64,000 nt of DNA from Caballeronia arationis (lineage in GTDB: Bacteria > Pseudomonadota > Gammaproteobacteria > Burkholderiales > Burkholderiaceae): the NCBI RefSeq assembly GCF_001544975.2, contig NZ_FCOG02000029.1, positions 20,706-84,705 on the forward strand, read 5' to 3'. The translations under genes and the position numbers were made by a program. Numbering within the stretch: the first letter of the stretch is position 1; every line of letters starts with the position of its first letter. Below the pieces are notes generated by a model that worked only from the letters and a program-made list of their open reading frames with translations, was not told where the DNA came from and did not search any database. Shown here piece by piece: positions 18,000 through 26,583 of this stretch.

Positions 18000-19682
18000 A
18001 TGCAGACTGATTTTCAAACGCTTCGGTTCGAGTACACGCGAGCCGCCGAACACGATGCCGCGTCGCCGGCGCCTTATCCGGTGGTTGTCGTCGGGGCGGG
18101 GCCGGTGGGCCTTGCGACCGCGATCGACCTCGCGCAGCAGGGCGTGCGCACGGTGCTCGTCGACAACGACGACAAGCTCTCGGACGGCTCGCGCGCCATC
18201 TGTTTCGCGAAGCGCACGCTGGAGATCTTCGACCGCCTCGGCTGCGGCCAGCCGATGGTCGACAAGGGCGTGAGCTGGAACGTCGGCAAGGTCTTCCTGC
18301 AGGACGAGCTCGTCTACACGTTCGACCTGCTGCCCGAAACCGGCCATGCGCGGCCCGCGTTCATCAATCTGCAGCAGTACTACGTCGAGGGCTATCTCGC
18401 CGAGCGCGCGATGCGCGAGGACCACCTGCAGTTGCGCTGGAAGAGCAATGTCGTCGGCGTGACGCAGCTCGCGGATTGCGTCGAGCTGCAGATCGAGACG
18501 CCCGATGGCACCTATGCGCTGCGCGCGCAGTACATGGTCGCCGCCGACGGCTCGCGCAGTCCGATGCGCCGCGCGCTCGGCCTCGACAGCCGCGGCCGCA
18601 CGTTCAAGGACCGCTTCCTGATCGCCGATGTGAAGATGAAGGCGCCGTTTCCCGCCGAGCGCTGGTTCTGGTTCGATCCGCCGTTTCACCGCAACCAGTC
18701 GGTGCTCTTGCATCGCCAGCCGGACGACGTGTGGCGCATCGACTTCCAGCTCGGCTGGGACGCCGATCCGGTCGCGGAAAAGGCGCCCGAGCGCGTGATT
18801 CCGCGCGTGAAGGCGCTGCTCGGCGAGGACGTCGAATTCGAACTCGAATGGGTCAGCGTCTACACGTTCTCCTGCCTGCGCATGGACAAGTTCCGCCACG
18901 GCCGCGTGCTGTTCGCGGGCGACTCGGCGCATGGCGTGTCGCCGTTCGGCGCGCGCGGCGCGAACAGCGGCGTGCAGGACGCGGACAATCTCGCGTGGAA
19001 GCTGCGCCTCGTGCTGAACGGCGACGCGCCCGACACGCTGCTCGACACCTATGCGTCCGAGCGCGAGTACGCCGCCGACGAAAACATCCGCAACTCGACC
19101 CGCGCCACCGACTTCATCACGCCGAAGAGCCCGGTGTCGCGGCTCTTCCGCGATGCGACGCTACGGCTCGCGAAGGACTGTCCGTTCGCGCGCCGCATGG
19201 CGAACAGCGGGCGGCTCTCGGTGCCGGCCGTGCTGCACGATTCGCTGCTCAATACCGCCGACCGCGAAGGTGACGTCTTCTTCGGCTCGATGGTGACGGG
19301 CGCGGTGTGCACGGATGCGCCGGTGCGGATCGACGGCGAGGCGGCGTGGTTGCTCGGGCAGACGGGCGGCGGCGCGTTTACGGGTGTCTACTTCTGCGCG
19401 TCGGTCGATGCGGCCGCTGACTGCGCGGGCCGGCTCGCGACGCTCGAAGGCAAGTCGATCCCGATGCGCACGCTGATCGTCGTGCCGCGCGGCGCGGCGA
19501 TCGCACCGCTCGCGGGCATGACCGTGCTGGAGGACGTGGACGGCGTGGTCGCGCAACGCTTCGACGCCCGGCCCGGCACGTTCTATCTGCTGCGTCCGGA
19601 CCAGCATGTGTGCGCGCGCTGGCGCGCCTTCGACGCCGCTTCGGTTGCGGCGGCAATCCAACGCGCGACGTGCAACGGGTGA
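18000..19682 (+). CDS. FAD-dependent aromatic-ring monooxygenase family protein
   Basis: 560 residues, class-A flavoprotein monooxygenase. Visible are the Rossmann VVVVGAGPVGLATAIDLA near residue 23, the DG motif in VAADGSRSPMRRALG and the GD motif in LFAGDSAHGVSPFGARGAN. A thioredoxin-like C-terminal tail of about 150 residues is usual for the MhpA/PheA subgroup. The ATG at 18000 was preferred because it begins the alignable protein and follows CGGAGA. Substrate unknown; an aromatic acid or phenol is likely. It is paired with a DUF2783 gene six bases downstream. Confidence 0.87.
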   Translation: MQTDFQTLRFEYTRAAEHDAASPAPYPVVVVGAGPVGLATAIDLAQQGVRTVLVDNDDKLSDGSRAICFAKRTLEIFDRLGCGQPMVDKGVSWNVGKVFLQDELVYTFDLLPETGHARPAFINLQQYYVEGYLAERAMREDHLQLRWKSNVVGVTQLADCVELQIETPDGTYALRAQYMVAADGSRSPMRRALGLDSRGRTFKDRFLIADVKMKAPFPAERWFWFDPPFHRNQSVLLHRQPDDVWRIDFQLGWDADPVAEKAPERVIPRVKALLGEDVEFELEWVSVYTFSCLRMDKFRHGRVLFAGDSAHGVSPFGARGANSGVQDADNLAWKLRLVLNGDAPDTLLDTYASEREYAADENIRNSTRATDFITPKSPVSRLFRDATLRLAKDCPFARRMANSGRLSVPAVLHDSLLNTADREGDVFFGSMVTGAVCTDAPVRIDGEAAWLLGQTGGGAFTGVYFCASVDAAADCAGRLATLEGKSIPMRTLIVVPRGAAIAPLAGMTVLEDVDGVVAQRFDARPGTFYLLRPDQHVCARWRAFDAASVAAAIQRATCNG

Positions 19683-19688
19683 ACGATC

Positions 19689-19907
19689 ATGAAACTGAAT
19701 ATCGAAACGAACATCGCGGACTACGACGGCTTCTACGAGCGTCTGATCGATACGCACAACGGACTCTCGGAAGAAGAGAGCCAGATGGTGAACGCAAAGC
19801 TTGTGCTGCTGCTCGCCAATCATATCGGCGATGCGGAGGTGCTCATCGAGGCACTCGCGCTGGCGAGGAAAAGTGTCGCGGACGACGTCGCCGGGAAGGC
19901 ACGCTAG
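19689..19907 (+). CDS. DUF2783 protein
   Basis: 72 residues, small acidic helical protein (NIADYDGFYERLIDTHNGLS, LLLANHIGDAEVLIEALALA). DUF2783 genes are regularly found beside FAD monooxygenases like the one immediately upstream, so a role in that enzyme's pathway or complex is inferred. No catalytic residues are evident. Confidence 0.82.
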   Translation: MKLNIETNIADYDGFYERLIDTHNGLSEEESQMVNAKLVLLLANHIGDAEVLIEALALARKSVADDVAGKAR

Positions 19908-20058
19908 GGGTCTGCTTGACGTTCGTCGTGTCAGGGAAATTGACGGACATGCCAGCGATTCGCTAACGCTCCGCCACACTCAGGACGGGGAGAGGCGCAG
20001 CCATGCGGTCGTGCGCCTTCAGCGATGCGGCAATGCCGGACGCGTGTGGTTGGAAACC

Positions 20059-20601
20059 TCAATTACCCAGCGTGCGCGGCATCTCGAAATTGACATGGAC
20101 GGTCTTGCAGATGAATTCTCCGATCCGGTCGATGTCGTTCAGCGGCAGGACCGGAAGCGTGGTCGCGAGCGCGGCGGGATCGTCGCTCGCGATGGCGAGA
20201 ATGGCCGCGTCGGTCTTGTAGGGCGGCTCGGTGGCGAGCGCCACGCGCACGACTTCGAGCCGCGGAAGCGATTCGCGCGTGAAGCCTTCGACTATCGTGA
20301 GGTCCGCCGGCGAGAGGCGGGCCACCAGTTCATCGAGTGAAGGCTCCGGCTCGCCGCGTAGTTCGCGCACGATCGCATAGCGATGCGGCGACGCGATCAG
20401 CACCTCGCCCGCGCCGGCACGTCGAAAGCGCGCGCTGTCCTTGTGCGCGGGCTCGAGCTCGATCGAATGATGGCTGTGCTTGATCACGTTGACGACGAGG
20501 CCGCGCGCGCGCAGCCAGGGCAGGAGCGCTTCGATCAGCGTGGTCTTGCCCTGGCCGGAGCGGCCGGAGATGCCGAAGAGCGGCGGCTTCGGTGGAATCA
20601 T
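20059..20601 (-). CDS. mobB: Molybdopterin-guanine dinucleotide biosynthesis protein MobB
   Basis: 180 residues with a P-loop near the N-terminus (GISGRSGQGKTTLIEALLPW), followed by VVNVIKHSHHSIELEPAHKD and the Walker-B-like LTIVEGFTRES, all characteristic of MobB. It binds GTP and assists MobA in making the molybdenum guanine dinucleotide cofactor. It stands alone here, with no mobA or moa genes nearby. The ATG at 20601 matches the family N-terminus. Confidence 0.9.
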   Translation of the reverse strand: MIPPKPPLFGISGRSGQGKTTLIEALLPWLRARGLVVNVIKHSHHSIELEPAHKDSARFRRAGAGEVLIASPHRYAIVRELRGEPEPSLDELVARLSPADLTIVEGFTRESLPRLEVVRVALATEPPYKTDAAILAIASDDPAALATTLPVLPLNDIDRIGEFICKTVHVNFEMPRTLGN

Positions 20602-20962
20602 GCGCGTGGTCCGTTCGGTTCTTTGCCGCGTCCGTCGGATCGGGCCGCGGCAATGTTTTTTATCTGTGAATGATGCGACCTGCAGTGTAGCGGCAAAACG
20701 CCCTGCTTCGATGCGGCGCACGGCAGTCATCGGTAAAGACGACAGGCTGGTCCAAAGCTTGCCTCGCGCACAATGCCCTGACCATTCGCCAAAGGGACAG
20801 GGCGACGCCACTCGTTCGTTCGATCTGCTCCGAAAGGCGCAATGCGAAAAACACCGCCGTAGAGACTTGGCGCTCGTCGCGCAATCGCGCTATCGTCTTG
20901 AATCACGTTTGCGGATCCGGCCGTGCATGACATGCGGTGCCCGCGCGTATTCGAGGACCGAC
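20602..20962. other. 361-base intergenic region between mobB and nrdJ
   Basis: Divergent promoters for mobB and nrdJ must lie here. I see no gene, no RNA gene and no convincing cobalamin riboswitch: the GGGAA, CCCGCAA and CCTG-type blocks found in the four riboswitches elsewhere in the window are missing. This suggests that nrdJ itself is not under direct B12 riboswitch control. Confidence 0.5.
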
Positions 20963-23485
20963 ATGGCTGAAGACAATCTCAACACTCCGGTTGCACCGCA
21001 GCAGTTTTCGATCGACGTGATGATCGAGAAGTACGCGAAGGGCGACGAGAGCCGCATCGAGGACATCTACCGGCGCGTCGCGCGCGGTGTTGCGCTGGCA
21101 GAACCGGAGGCACTGCGCAAGAAGATCGAAGCAGACTTCGTCGACAACTTCCGGCGCGGCGCGCTCGGCGCGGGCCGCATCATGAGCGCGGCGGGGACGG
21201 GCATCGAGGCAACGCTCATCAACTGCTTCGTGCAGCCGGTCGGCGATGCGATCCAGGGTGTCGATGAAAACGGCCTGCCGGGCATCTACGTGGCGCTGTT
21301 GCAGGCGGCCGAGACGATGCGGCGCGGCGGCGGCGTCGGCTACAACTTTTCCGCGATCCGGCCAAAGGGCGCGCGCGTCCATTCGACCGGCTCGTCCGCG
21401 TCGGGCCCGTGCAGCTACATGGACGTATTCGACGCGTCGTGCCGCACGGTCGAGAGCGCGGGCTCGCGGCGCGGCGCGCAGATGGGCATCCTCGACTGCA
21501 CGCATCCCGACCTGCTCGAATTCATCGCGGCCAAGCATGAGAAAGGGCGCTGGAACAACTTCAACGTGTCGGTGGCGGTGTCGGACGAATTCATGCAGGC
21601 CGTCGCCGACGATGCAGGCTGGGAACTCGTGCATCGCGCGGAGCCTGCGCCGTCGCTGCGCGCATCGGGCGACCTGCGGCGGCGCGAAGACGGCATGTGG
21701 GTCTATCGCGAGGTGCGGGCGCGCGAAGTGTGGGACGTCATCATGCGTTCGACCTACGACGTGGCCGAACCGGGCGTGGTCTTCATGTCGCGCATGAACG
21801 ACGACAACAACCTGCGCGGCGTCGAGACGATCCGCGCGACGAATCCGTGCGGCGAACAGCCTCTGCCCGCGTATGGCTGCTGCAATCTGGGGCCGCTCAA
21901 TCTCACGCGCTTCGTGCGCGACGCGTTCGCGCAGCAGCGCGGCGGCACCCCGGCATTCGACTGGGACGCGCTCGCGAAGACCACGCGCATCCAGGTGCGC
22001 TTTCTCGACGATGTGCTTGACGTCACGCTCTGGCCCCTGGCGGAGCAGGCGCGCGAGGCGGAAGCGAAGCGGCGCATCGGCGTGGGCTTCACGGGTCTCG
22101 GCGACACGCTCGTGATGCTCGGCATCCGCTACGACGCGCCGGAAGGCCGCGAATTCGCGACGCGCGTCGCGCGCACGATGCGTGACGAAGCCTATCGTGC
22201 TTCGGTCGAACTCGCGAGCGGGCGCGGTGCGTTTCCGCTTTTCAATGCGACGCAGTATCTGGAGGAAGGCACGTTCGCTTCGCGCCTGCCCGAGGACATC
22301 AAGGAAGACATCCGCAAGACCGGCATCCGCAACAGCCATCTGCTGTCCATCGCCCCGACCGGCACCGTGAGCCTTGCGTTTGCCGACAACGCATCGAACG
22401 GCATCGAGCCCGCCTTCTCGTGGACCTATCAGCGCACGAAACGCATGGCCGATGGCGGGCGGCAGTCGTTCGCAGTGGAAGATCACGCGTACCGGCTGTA
22501 TCGCGAGCTGGGCGGCAACGTGAATGCGTTGCCCGATTACTTCGTGAATGCGCTGGAGATGTCCGCGCATGACCATCTGGAGATGATGGCGGCGGTACAG
22601 CCTTTCGTCGACACGTCGATTTCGAAAACCGTCAATGTTCCCGCCGACTATCCCTTCGACAAGTTTCAGGATCTGTATTTCGAGGCGTGGCGGCGCGGTC
22701 TGAAAGGGCTCGCGACATACCGGCCGAACGAGACGCTGGGCGCGGTGCTGTCGGTCACGCCCGAGACGACGCCCGCCGATTCGCCCGACCCGGATCTGGA
22801 ACAGGACCCGCTGCGCATAGCAATCGACCATCGGCCGCGCGGCGAATTGCCCGCGATCATCGAGAAGGTCGAGTATCTGACGCAGGCGGGGAAGAAGTCG
22901 CTCTATGTCGCGGTGTCGTTCATCGAGGTGACGGGGCGGCTCGGCGGCGAGGACGTGACCATCGAGCGTCCGATCGAATTCTTTATCCCGACCGGGCAGC
23001 GCGACGAATCGCAGCAATGGATCACGGCGACCATGCGTTCGCTGTCGCTCGCTGCGCGCGGCGGTTTCGTCGCGCGCAACCTGCAGGACATGCGCAAGGT
23101 CTCGTGGGATCGCGGGCAGGTGCGTCTCGGGGATGTCGAACGGCTCGACGGCCATCGCAGCCCGCGCTGGCACGATTCGGAAGTCGCGGCGCTCGCGTAC
23201 GCGATCCAGCAGATTCTCTTCCGGCGCGGCTTTCTCGATGCAGAGGGCAATCAGGTTCCCTCGCGTGCGCTTGCGCAGCTTCACGCGCGTGCGCTGGCCG
23301 CGCAGCCTGTGTTCGACGAAGCAGACCAGGATGATCCGACGCAGCTGGATTCATCGACCAACGATGCGCATTCGCTCATGCGCATGCACGGCCGCAAGTG
23401 CTCGACGTGCGGCGCCAATGCGGTCATCCGCAAGGACGGCTGCGACTTCTGCACGGCGTGCGGTGAAATAGGCGCGTGCGGTTGA
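20963..23485 (+). CDS. nrdJ: Class II (adenosylcobalamin-dependent) ribonucleotide reductase NrdJ
   Basis: 840 residues from the ATG at 20963. Seen are the substrate-binding RRGGGVGYNFSAIRPKG, the active-site ATNPCGEQPLPAYGCCNLG, and a C-terminal Cys-rich segment (CSTCGANAVIRKDG then CDFCTACG). Class II enzymes reduce ribonucleotides using the radical made from adenosylcobalamin, without oxygen. The cobalamin synthesis genes 15 kb to the right provide its cofactor. A possible hairpin terminator follows its stop. Confidence 0.93.
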   Translation: MAEDNLNTPVAPQQFSIDVMIEKYAKGDESRIEDIYRRVARGVALAEPEALRKKIEADFVDNFRRGALGAGRIMSAAGTGIEATLINCFVQPVGDAIQGVDENGLPGIYVALLQAAETMRRGGGVGYNFSAIRPKGARVHSTGSSASGPCSYMDVFDASCRTVESAGSRRGAQMGILDCTHPDLLEFIAAKHEKGRWNNFNVSVAVSDEFMQAVADDAGWELVHRAEPAPSLRASGDLRRREDGMWVYREVRAREVWDVIMRSTYDVAEPGVVFMSRMNDDNNLRGVETIRATNPCGEQPLPAYGCCNLGPLNLTRFVRDAFAQQRGGTPAFDWDALAKTTRIQVRFLDDVLDVTLWPLAEQAREAEAKRRIGVGFTGLGDTLVMLGIRYDAPEGREFATRVARTMRDEAYRASVELASGRGAFPLFNATQYLEEGTFASRLPEDIKEDIRKTGIRNSHLLSIAPTGTVSLAFADNASNGIEPAFSWTYQRTKRMADGGRQSFAVEDHAYRLYRELGGNVNALPDYFVNALEMSAHDHLEMMAAVQPFVDTSISKTVNVPADYPFDKFQDLYFEAWRRGLKGLATYRPNETLGAVLSVTPETTPADSPDPDLEQDPLRIAIDHRPRGELPAIIEKVEYLTQAGKKSLYVAVSFIEVTGRLGGEDVTIERPIEFFIPTGQRDESQQWITATMRSLSLAARGGFVARNLQDMRKVSWDRGQVRLGDVERLDGHRSPRWHDSEVAALAYAIQQILFRRGFLDAEGNQVPSRALAQLHARALAAQPVFDEADQDDPTQLDSSTNDAHSLMRMHGRKCSTCGANAVIRKDGCDFCTACGEIGACG

Positions 23486-23492
23486 AGGAGCC

Positions 23493-23515
23493 ACGCGAGG
23501 CGCTCAGCCTCGCGT
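23493..23515. terminator. Hairpin after nrdJ
   Basis: A perfect 9-bp stem ACGCGAGGC / GCCTCGCGT with a five-base loop, eight bases after the nrdJ stop and overlapping the stop of the facing small gene. It lacks a T run, so its role as a bidirectional terminator is tentative. Confidence 0.45.
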
Positions 23516-23701
23516 ATCCGATGCGGGTGGCGGCGTGACGGTTTGAGCTGATGACGGGTGCGAAGCCTGCGCGACCGCCTGCTCGACCTGCGAGCGGGCC
23601 GCATCGGATACGACTTGCGGTCCCGCTATTGTCGCAATGACGAAGACCACCGCGACAATCACCGCGCCCACGTGGACCCTCCGGCCTCCGCAGCCTGGCA
23701 A
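23504..23701 (-). CDS. Small single-span membrane protein, or 3' part of a split gene
   Basis: 65 residues from a TTG start, with one clear membrane segment (VGAVIVAVVFVIATIAG) after an Arg-rich stretch and a polar Ala/Gln-rich tail. No good ribosome site precedes the TTG. Its 5' end overlaps the preceding small gene by 43 bases in another frame. The charge and spacing suggest that the upstream ORF could be the N-terminal cytoplasmic part of the same protein, split by a frameshift. Function unknown. Confidence 0.45.
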   Translation of the reverse strand: MPGCGGRRVHVGAVIVAVVFVIATIAGPQVVSDAARSQVEQAVAQASHPSSAQTVTPPPASDTRG

Positions 23702-23814
23702 TCCGCCGTGCGCGGCGCGCTGGCCCGTTCCTGCACATAAGGACGCCAGACGGGCGCGGAAGGCGCCCAGTCGTCAAGGGCCGAGAACTGCTCAAGCGGT
23801 GTGTTGTCGTTCAT
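23659..23814 (-). CDS. Small hypothetical protein, possibly 5' part of a split gene
   Basis: 51 residues beginning MNDNTPLEQFSALDDWAPSA, polar, with no signal peptide or membrane span. The ATG at 23814 has only an AGAAACAT-like upstream sequence. It lies 35 bases after the DUF4148 gene on the same strand and runs into the membrane-span ORF in another frame. Either two overlapping coupled genes or one frameshifted gene. Confidence 0.45.
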   Translation of the reverse strand: MNDNTPLEQFSALDDWAPSAPVWRPYVQERASAPRTADCQAAEAGGSTWAR

Positions 23815-23849
23815 GATGTTTCTCTCAAATCCGATCTGCAAATGCCTGC

Positions 23850-24203
23850 TCAATGAGCGGCGACGCCACTCTGCGTTGCCGATCCGTTCGCATACTCCAC
23901 GATCTCGCGGTTGCGTTGCTCAGCGAGGGCAGCGCGGCGTGCGGACTGCGCGGCGACCGCTTCGCCCGCCATGCTCTTGTCCGGATACGTGTTGCGGTTG
24001 AGTGCCGGCAGCGTGCCGTCCGAATAGGACGCCGCGAGTTCGGCACGCACTTCGGCGCGCGTCTTGGTGCTTTGCGCCGTCGTCGTCTGCACCTGATACG
24101 TGCCTGCGCGGCCGATGCCCTGACCGCCGTCGGCGAACGCCGTCGTCGAAACGACTGCGGAAATGGCGGCAAGCGCTAAACCTGCGATCAGTTGGCTCTT
24201 CAT
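23850..24203 (-). CDS. Secreted DUF4148 protein
   Basis: 117 residues: a clear signal peptide (SQLIAGLALAAISAVVSTTAFA) and a polar DUF4148 body with the typical TRAEVRAELAASYSDGTLP and a NTYPD motif. These small periplasmic proteins are numerous in Burkholderiaceae and have no known function. An AGGAG ribosome site precedes the ATG. Confidence 0.87.
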   Translation of the reverse strand: MKSQLIAGLALAAISAVVSTTAFADGGQGIGRAGTYQVQTTTAQSTKTRAEVRAELAASYSDGTLPALNRNTYPDKSMAGEAVAAQSARRAALAEQRNREIVEYANGSATQSGVAAH

Positions 24204-24430
24204 GATGACGCTCCTGTCGATGATTCGATGAGCAGCGTCGGTTCGATGAACCCGGCTCCGCTGCGACAGGACGAAATGTAGTCAAGCTGCGACCGCGGAT
24301 AAATGTGCGAAGTGCGAAAAGATTAATCGAGTTCGACGAACAATCGCGCAGCGCCTTGTGGGGCGGGGGATTCGGAGGGTCAGTACACGACTGGGAAGGT
24401 AATAGGCTCAGGATCCGAAGGGACAAAAAA

Positions 24431-24456
24431 CAAAAAGGGCGTTCGAAAGAACGCCC
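24431..24456 (-). terminator. Terminator of the LysR gene
   Basis: A hairpin GGGCGTTC / GAACGCCC with a four-base loop. On the minus strand it is followed by TTTTTG and more T. It lies 27 bases past the stop of the LysR gene. Confidence 0.85.
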
Positions 24457-24483
24457 GTGCCAAACCCAAACCTCAACCGTTAG

Positions 24484-25494
24484 CTATGCAACCACATCGA
24501 CGGTGCCGGCGACTTCAGGCGTGCCGTACCTGACCATCTTCGACGACGACGTGCTCGTCGGCAGGCAACGGCCTTCGGCGTCTTCCTGGCCGGAGAGCAG
24601 CGGGCAGCGTTCGAACAGTTCGGCCGCCCAGTCGACGAACACGCGCACCTTCTGCGACAGATGCCGGTTGTGCGGATAGACCGCCGAAATCGGCATCGGC
24701 AATGGCTTCCACTGCGGCAGCACTTCGACCAGCTCACCCGTTTGCAGAAACGGCAGCGCCATGAAGCGCGGCACCTGAATGAGCCCGACGCCCTTCACGC
24801 CGCAGCTCAGATAGGCTTCGGCGTCGTTCACTGCGATCATGCCGCGCATCTTCACTTCGACCGTTTTTTCGTCCACGACGAAATCCATGTCGATCACGCG
24901 GCCGGTGCGGCTCGAAAAATAGTTCACGGCCGTGTGGTGTTCGAGGTCCTCGATGGTCTTCGGCACGCCATGCCGCTCCAGGTACTGCGGGGCTGCGGCG
25001 GTCAGGCCCTGAAACACGCCGATGCGCCGGGCGACAAGACTCGAGTCCTGCAGCGTGCCTACGCGAATCACGCAATCGACGCCTTCCTGGATCAGATCGA
25101 CGGGCTTGTCGCCGAAGCCCACCATCAGTTCGATATCCGGATAGCGCGTGTGGAATTCGCACATCGCGGGCATCACGATGTTGCGCCCGATCGCCCCAGG
25201 CATGTCCACCCGCAGCTTGCCGCGCGGACCCTTCGCGCTGGTCGCGAACGAGCCCTCGGCTTCCTCGATGTCCGCGAGGATGCGCACGCACCGCTCGTAG
25301 TACGCGGCCCCGTCGGGCGTGAGATTGAGACGCCGCGTCGTGCGCTGCAGGAGCCGCACGTTGAGGAACGCCTCGAGGTTCTGGATGATCGTCGTCACCG
25401 ACGCGCGCGGCAGATTGAGCGTATCCGCTGCGCGCGAAAAGCTGTTGGTGTCGACGACGCGTGTGAACACCTGCATAGCTTGTAGCCGATCCAT
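24484..25494 (-). CDS. bpeT: LysR-type regulator of the efflux operon (BpeT/CeoR-like)
   Basis: 336 residues: an N-terminal LysR helix-turn-helix (MDRLQAMQVFTRVVDTNSFS, RASVTTIIQNLEAFL) and a substrate-binding domain. It is divergent from llpE and the RND pump genes, exactly where BpeT (B. pseudomallei) or CeoR (B. cenocepacia) lies. Those regulators activate the pump in response to salicylate-like compounds or co-inducers. The name is from this context; sequence alone says only LysR of the TetR-free RND loci type. The 197-base intergenic region should hold its operator. Confidence 0.83.
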   Translation of the reverse strand: MDRLQAMQVFTRVVDTNSFSRAADTLNLPRASVTTIIQNLEAFLNVRLLQRTTRRLNLTPDGAAYYERCVRILADIEEAEGSFATSAKGPRGKLRVDMPGAIGRNIVMPAMCEFHTRYPDIELMVGFGDKPVDLIQEGVDCVIRVGTLQDSSLVARRIGVFQGLTAAAPQYLERHGVPKTIEDLEHHTAVNYFSSRTGRVIDMDFVVDEKTVEVKMRGMIAVNDAEAYLSCGVKGVGLIQVPRFMALPFLQTGELVEVLPQWKPLPMPISAVYPHNRHLSQKVRVFVDWAAELFERCPLLSGQEDAEGRCLPTSTSSSKMVRYGTPEVAGTVDVVA

Positions 25495-25691
25495 GTTCTC
25501 TCACCGTCAAAAGCATTGCAGCGCCGGGAATTAAGCGCGCTGCTAACAAACGATTAAGGATGACGAGTCGCGATTGTTCAGTGCGACCGAATTGTGTTGC
25601 CGGATTATAGGCATTTATCTAAAAACCTGCGGGTACCAGAATTCGTCCCATCGCAACTCAGGTGGGATGGCGCAAACGCGCCGCAAAAACC

Positions 25692-26528
25692 ATGGCAACA
25701 ACGCTGGATCAGGGGCTTAGTCAAACGACACCTTCGAGGCTTTGCATCGAGGAAGTCCATATCGCGGGACACGCTCATCCGATCGTGCTGCGCAGTTATC
25801 GCCCCGCGTCGGACGGCACCGTCCTGCCGATTGTCCTTTATTTTCACGGCGGCGGCTTTACCCACGGCACGCTCGACGACGCCGAGATCGCCGCCGCGAC
25901 CATCGCACGCGACACGCCCGCGTGGGTCGTGTCGGTCGGCTATTCGCTTGCGCCGGCGTTTCCGTTTCCCGCCGCGCCCGAAGACGGCTATCGCGCCGCA
26001 CAGTGGGCGGTCGCGAATGCACGCGCACAGCGCGCGGACCCGCACCGGATTGGTGTGGCCGGGCATGACGCAGGCGGCAATCTCGCGACCTGTCTTGCCG
26101 CAATCGCCCGTGATCGCGGCGATATCGCGATTTCGGCGCAGGCCTTGCTTGCGCCGCTTCTCGATCCGAGCCTCACGCGTCTCGCCGACGAGCGCAAGGT
26201 GACGGGCACCGATCTCGGCATGAGCGAGTGCGCCCGCTGCTATCGCGCGTATCTGCCGAATGCATCGCAACGGCTGCACCCGTATGCGGCGCCGCTCGAA
26301 TCGCGCCGTCTTGCGGGCCTGCCGCCGGCGCTGATCGCAAGCGCCGAGCACGACCTGCTGCACATCGAAGCGGAAAAGTACGCGGGCGAACTGATCGCCG
26401 CGGGCATCCCGACCGAGGTCACGCGCCATTGCCGCGCCTCGCACAAGGGTCTCGCGACGCATCCGGCCGCACTGGCCGACGTCGTCGCCTTCTTCAGAAA
26501 ACGTCTCTCGCTTGCGAAGCCGGCTTGA
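25692..26528 (+). CDS. llpE: Alpha/beta hydrolase LlpE with altered nucleophile elbow
   Basis: 278 residues, hormone-sensitive-lipase-like alpha/beta hydrolase. The oxyanion motif HGGGF is at 52-56, but the elbow that should read GDSAGG is GHDAGG at 124-129, so the catalytic Ser is Asp126. Acidic (EHDLLHIEAEKY) and His (RASHKG) candidates remain. It lies between the LysR gene and the pump, as llpE does in the bpeEF-oprC and ceoAB-opcM operons, where its role is unknown. The ATG at 25692 was chosen to fit the family; a GTG 30 bases earlier is possible. Confidence 0.85.
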   Translation: MATTLDQGLSQTTPSRLCIEEVHIAGHAHPIVLRSYRPASDGTVLPIVLYFHGGGFTHGTLDDAEIAAATIARDTPAWVVSVGYSLAPAFPFPAAPEDGYRAAQWAVANARAQRADPHRIGVAGHDAGGNLATCLAAIARDRGDIAISAQALLAPLLDPSLTRLADERKVTGTDLGMSECARCYRAYLPNASQRLHPYAAPLESRRLAGLPPALIASAEHDLLHIEAEKYAGELIAAGIPTEVTRHCRASHKGLATHPAALADVVAFFRKRLSLAKPA

Positions 26529-26583
26529 TCGGCACTGCATGCGAGCCAAAAAAAATCTCAACGACTCTATTGGAGCTTTCGAC

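Noticed and set aside
20760..20830. Possible cobalamin riboswitch before nrdJ because of GCCACTCG
   Set aside because: Only one weak B12-box-like string; the other conserved blocks are missing.
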